Shown: positions 61,124-64,000 of the stretch, piece by piece
Position numbering within the stretch: position 1 is the stretch's first letter
Layout of the letters: every line of letters starts with the position of its first letter
The notes under the pieces: generated by a model
What the model was told of the DNA's origin: nothing
The model's input: the letters and a program-made list of their open reading frames with translations, nothing else
Database searches by the model: none
Program-made: the position numbers and the translations under genes
Source: Actinomycetota bacterium
GTDB taxonomy: Bacteria > Actinomycetota > Acidimicrobiia > Acidimicrobiales > Iamiaceae
Length of the DNA stretch: 64,000 nt
Assembly (NCBI GenBank): GCA_016185275.1
Contig: JACPNX010000010.1
Location: 62,001-126,000 of the forward strand
Reading direction: 5' to 3'

Positions 61124-61129
61124 TAGCAT
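61124..61129 (+). promoter_or_regulatory. TAGCAT -10 candidate for the penicillin-binding protein gene
   Basis: CGGTAGCAT lies 55 nt before the GTG at 61185. Confidence 0.4.
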
Positions 61130-61184
61130 CACCTCCACCGACGCGCTCCCGGCGCGCCCGACCGCAACGAGGACCTCGTCACCT

Positions 61185-63341
61185 GTGAGGCATCTGGGCA
61201 GAGCCGTGCGGCTCCTCGCGATCCTCGGCGTCGCCACGGTGACGCTGGCCGGCGCCGTCGTCGCCGTGACTCCGCAGGTGGCCGGCCTGGTCGGGGCCCA
61301 CGAGTCCGATCACCAGCGGATCACGCTGGAGCCGCTGAGCGAGCGGTCCTACGTCTATGACCGCTACGGCAACGTGATGGCCACGCTCACCAGCGCCACC
61401 AACCGGGTGAACGTCAAGCTCGACCAGATCGCCGAGCCGCTGCGGACGACGGTCGTCGCCGTCGAGGACCGCTACTTCTACCGGCACAAGGGCGTGAACG
61501 TGCGCTCGATGCTGCGAGCGCTGTCCGCCAACCTCGAAAGCGGGGGGGTCGGCCAGGGCGGGTCCACCATCACCCAGCAGCTCGTCAAGAACACGCTCGT
61601 CGGCAACAAGAAGGACCTCAAGCGCAAGCTGCGTGAGGCGTTCCTCGCCGTCGAGCTGGAAAAGGAGCTGCGCTCGAAGCGCGCGATCCTCGAGCGGTAC
61701 CTGAACACGATCTACCTCGGCAACGGCGCCTACGGCGTGCAGGCCGCGTCGGAGGTGTACTTCGGCAAGGACGTGAAGGACATCGGCTGGCCCGAGGCCG
61801 CGATGCTGACCGCCCTGATCCGCAGCCCGAGCGACTACGACCCGTTCACCAACCCGAAGACGGCCAAGGATCGGCGCCACACGGTCCTGCAGACCCTCGT
61901 GGCCCAGGGCAAGCTGCCGGCGGCTGCGGCCAAGCTCTACGACGCGCTCCCGCTGCCGACCAAGCCCAACTTGCCCCGCCCGGCGGACGACTACTTCGTC
62001 GAGCAGGTCAAGCAGGACCTGCTGGCCGACTCCCGCCTGGGCCCCACGCCGAGCGCCCGCTACAACGCGGTGTTCGGCGGGGGCCTGCGGATCTACACCA
62101 CCTTCGACCCGGTGTGGCAGCGGGCGGCGGTGCAGGCCCGCGACGAGACCCTGCCGGCGAACCGCGGCGACGGCACCTTCGCCCTGCCGCCCGACGCGAG
62201 CGGCGGGCCGCAGTACGGCACGGCCGCCATCTCGGCCGTCGACCCGACCACCGGCGCGGTGCGGGCCATCCTCGGTGGTCCCGGCTTCAGCCGGTACAAG
62301 TACGACCTCGCCACCCAGGGGACCCGTCAGCCCGGCTCGTCGTTCAAGACGTTCGTCCTGACGCAAGCCATGGAGGAGGGCTACTCGCCCCAGGACGTGG
62401 TCGACGGGCGGGCGCCGTGCGGCGACGTGCCCGGCTATCCCCCCAATGACCCGCCGGGGAACTTCGGGGGCAGCCGCGGCTCCGTCGCCACCATCCAGGT
62501 CCAGACCCTGAAGTCGGTCAACTGCGCGTATCTACGGCTCGGCCAGGCCGTCGGGCTCGACAAGGTGGCGGCGCTGGCCCGCAAGATGGGCATCACCACG
62601 CCGCTCGATCCCTCGGCCTCCTCGATGGCCATCGGGTCGATCGAGGTCCACCCGCTGGAGATGGCGTCGGCCTACTCGGTGCTCGCCAACGACGGCGTCC
62701 GCAACCCCGCCTACCTCATCGACCGGGTGACCGACACCCGGGGCGGCATCATCTTCGAGCACAAGGCCAGCCCGCAGCGGGTGGTGTCGCAGGAATCGGC
62801 TCGGCTGGTCACCTCGGTCCTCCAGGCCAACGTGGCGAGCGGGACGGCCACCCGGGCGCGCCTCGCCAACGGGCAGCCGGCGGCGGGAAAGACGGGCACG
62901 ACGCAGAACGCGGCCGACGTCTGGTTCGTCGGCTACACGCCGCGGGTCGTCGCCTCGGTCTGGATCGGCTCCCCGCAAGGGCGGGTGCCGCTGTCGTTCG
63001 GAGGCAGCGAGGCCACTGGCGGCCGGTACTCGGCCGCCACCTGGGCTGCGTTCGTGAACAAGGTGACGACGAGCTTGCCCGTCGAGGCCTTCCAGGCGCC
63101 CATGCCCCGGCCCGGCGGTCGTTGCATCAGGATGCCGTTCCAGCTGAGCTGCACGGGCGCGTCGCGCCGGGGTGGGTCCACGAGCGGCAACGGCGGGCCG
63201 TTCGTACCGGGACCGGTCGTGCCGTCGCCCGACGGGCCTCCCGTGCCCGGCGTCGCCACCGGGCCCACTCCTGGCACGGCCACCACCGCCCCGGGCCGCC
63301 GGCCACCGCGGCCCCCCCGACCCCGGCCGCCGAACCCGTGA
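61185..63341 (+). CDS. Bifunctional penicillin-binding protein (class A)
   Basis: 718-residue peptidoglycan synthase. N-terminal signal-anchor helix (about 8-30), GT51 glycosyltransferase domain (VAVEDRYFYRHKGVNVRSML with catalytic Glu, QGGSTITQQLVKNTLVG, RKLREAFLAVELEKELRSK), then the transpeptidase with SSFK (QPGSSFKTF), SVN (LKSVNCAYLRLG) and KTG (AAGKTGTTQNAADVWFVGYT). The C terminus is a Pro/Gly/Thr-rich disordered tail. GTG start with weak ribosome site. Acts at the outer face of the membrane. Confidence 0.95.
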   Translation: MRHLGRAVRLLAILGVATVTLAGAVVAVTPQVAGLVGAHESDHQRITLEPLSERSYVYDRYGNVMATLTSATNRVNVKLDQIAEPLRTTVVAVEDRYFYRHKGVNVRSMLRALSANLESGGVGQGGSTITQQLVKNTLVGNKKDLKRKLREAFLAVELEKELRSKRAILERYLNTIYLGNGAYGVQAASEVYFGKDVKDIGWPEAAMLTALIRSPSDYDPFTNPKTAKDRRHTVLQTLVAQGKLPAAAAKLYDALPLPTKPNLPRPADDYFVEQVKQDLLADSRLGPTPSARYNAVFGGGLRIYTTFDPVWQRAAVQARDETLPANRGDGTFALPPDASGGPQYGTAAISAVDPTTGAVRAILGGPGFSRYKYDLATQGTRQPGSSFKTFVLTQAMEEGYSPQDVVDGRAPCGDVPGYPPNDPPGNFGGSRGSVATIQVQTLKSVNCAYLRLGQAVGLDKVAALARKMGITTPLDPSASSMAIGSIEVHPLEMASAYSVLANDGVRNPAYLIDRVTDTRGGIIFEHKASPQRVVSQESARLVTSVLQANVASGTATRARLANGQPAAGKTGTTQNAADVWFVGYTPRVVASVWIGSPQGRVPLSFGGSEATGGRYSAATWAAFVNKVTTSLPVEAFQAPMPRPGGRCIRMPFQLSCTGASRRGGSTSGNGGPFVPGPVVPSPDGPPVPGVATGPTPGTATTAPGRRPPRPPRPRPPNP

Positions 63342-63372
63342 GCCAGGCCCGCCCCCACGGGGCTTCGTCGCG

Positions 63373-64000
63373 ATGACCGCACTCGAGAGATTGCTCGCCG
63401 TGCAGGAGCACGACACCCGGCTCGACCAGCTCCGGCACCGACTCGCCACGCTGCCCGAGCGCGCCGCGCTGGCCGACCTCGAACGGCGGCACGCGCAGCA
63501 GCGCGCGGCCGGGTCCGAGGTGGCTGCCCGTCACGGCGAGCTGGCACGCGAGCAGAAGCGCCTGGAGGACGAGATCGCCTCGCTGGTCGACCGGGCGGCC
63601 GCCGCCGACCGCACCCTCTACTCGGGCACGGTGAGCAACCCTCGCGAGCTCCAAGCGCTGCAGGACGACATCGCCTCCATCCGCCGCCGCATCCGCACGC
63701 TCGAGGACCAAGAGCTCGAGCTGATGGAGCAGCTCGAGCCCATCGAGGCGGACATGGCCAAGCGCGAGCAGGCCTCGGCCGCGCTTCTCCAGGAGGCCGA
63801 GCTCGTGCGGCAACGGCTCACCGCCGCCGAGGCCGAGATCTCCGTGGCCGTCTCGTCGGAGCTGGCGGCGCGCGCCGAGGCGGCCGGACAGGTGGGCGAC
63901 GACGAGCTGCTCCGCGAGTACGAAGCCATCCGTGCCCGGCTCCAGGGGGTCGGCGTGGCGCGCCTCGTTGCCGGGACGTGCGGCGGCTGCCACCTCAGGC
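63373..64000 (+). CDS. C4-type zinc-ribbon coiled-coil protein, 3'-truncated
   Basis: Open to the window end; 209 codons visible. The long central coiled coil of charged heptads follows MTALERLLAVQEHDTRLDQL, with the family hallmark LYSGTVSNPRELQALQDDIA and IRRRIRTLEDQELELMEQLE. The frame runs into CGGCH, the start of the C-terminal zinc ribbon, which is cut off. The family (CT398/DUF164-like) is widespread in bacteria, often beside Nif3-type genes, with unclear function. The ATG follows the penicillin-binding gene by 31 bp. Confidence 0.9.
   Translation, partial: MTALERLLAVQEHDTRLDQLRHRLATLPERAALADLERRHAQQRAAGSEVAARHGELAREQKRLEDEIASLVDRAAAADRTLYSGTVSNPRELQALQDDIASIRRRIRTLEDQELELMEQLEPIEADMAKREQASAALLQEAELVRQRLTAAEAEISVAVSSELAARAEAAGQVGDDELLREYEAIRARLQGVGVARLVAGTCGGCHLR

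Overview
This window is about 72% GC or higher by eye and reads as a chromosomal segment of a high-GC actinobacterium. Its gene content best fits the class Acidimicrobiia or a close relative. Supporting features are BldD-like and BldC-like regulators, two F420/FMN-type LLM oxidoreductases, a DUF2630 protein, a secretin-less Tad pilus locus, a LAXTG surface protein, tRNA genes without encoded CCA, many GTG starts, and promoters that give leaderless mRNAs. All names come from reading the sequence; no database search was run.

Layout. 1-8.0 kb is housekeeping: the 3' part of lepA, a DUF2630 gene, CIRCE-controlled hrcA-dnaJ-rsmE, then a BldD-like c-di-GMP-type regulator, hemW and a fused acyl-CoA carboxyltransferase. 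8.0-17.8 kb is one minus-strand operon of almost continuously overlapping genes for a Tad/Flp pilus: cpaB, tadZ/cpaE-like, tadA, tadB, tadC, a small pilin-like gene and three TadE-like genes. It ends in a membrane pseudokinase with a C-terminal FG-GAP-like segment and a membrane LysM protein. A BldC-like gene diverges from it. 18.2-20.0 kb is degenerate, partly lower in GC, with an IS3-type transposase relic and small orphan ORFs. 20.0-24.7 kb carries an unknown LSm-like protein gene diverging from phoH-ybeY-corC-like-era. 24.8-34 kb alternates strands: dinG-type helicase, DsbA-like protein, YihY, recO, glyS, an unknown gene, a membrane molybdopterin oxidoreductase and an LLM enzyme.

34-41.3 kb is a co-oriented run of ppdK, terC-like, dnaG, rpoD and tRNA-Asn. 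41.3-54.4 kb is a surface-polysaccharide locus: an anchored clan-A glycoside hydrolase, a Wzy/ligase-like protein, a DUF4012 protein, a Wzz-tyrosine kinase, a GT4 glycosyltransferase, two sulfotransferases, a flippase, an initiating sugar transferase and a LAXTG-anchored secreted protein. Together they suggest a possibly sulfated exopolysaccharide. 54.6-64 kb has tRNA(CAU), an unknown gene, an inositol-phosphatase-like gene, NUDIX and DUF523/TudS genes, tRNA-Val, a PAS-GGDEF diguanylate cyclase, deoD, a second LLM gene, a bifunctional penicillin-binding protein and the 5' part of a zinc-ribbon coiled-coil gene.

Cross-cutting themes. A TANNNT box 6-9 nt before the start codon recurs at about ten genes, including two back-to-back divergent pairs with only 36-40 bp between start codons. 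In-frame tandem repeats add low-complexity linkers to several unrelated proteins. A c-di-GMP producer with an inhibitory site and a c-di-GMP-binding-type regulator both lie here, beside pilus and polysaccharide loci, the usual outputs of that second messenger.
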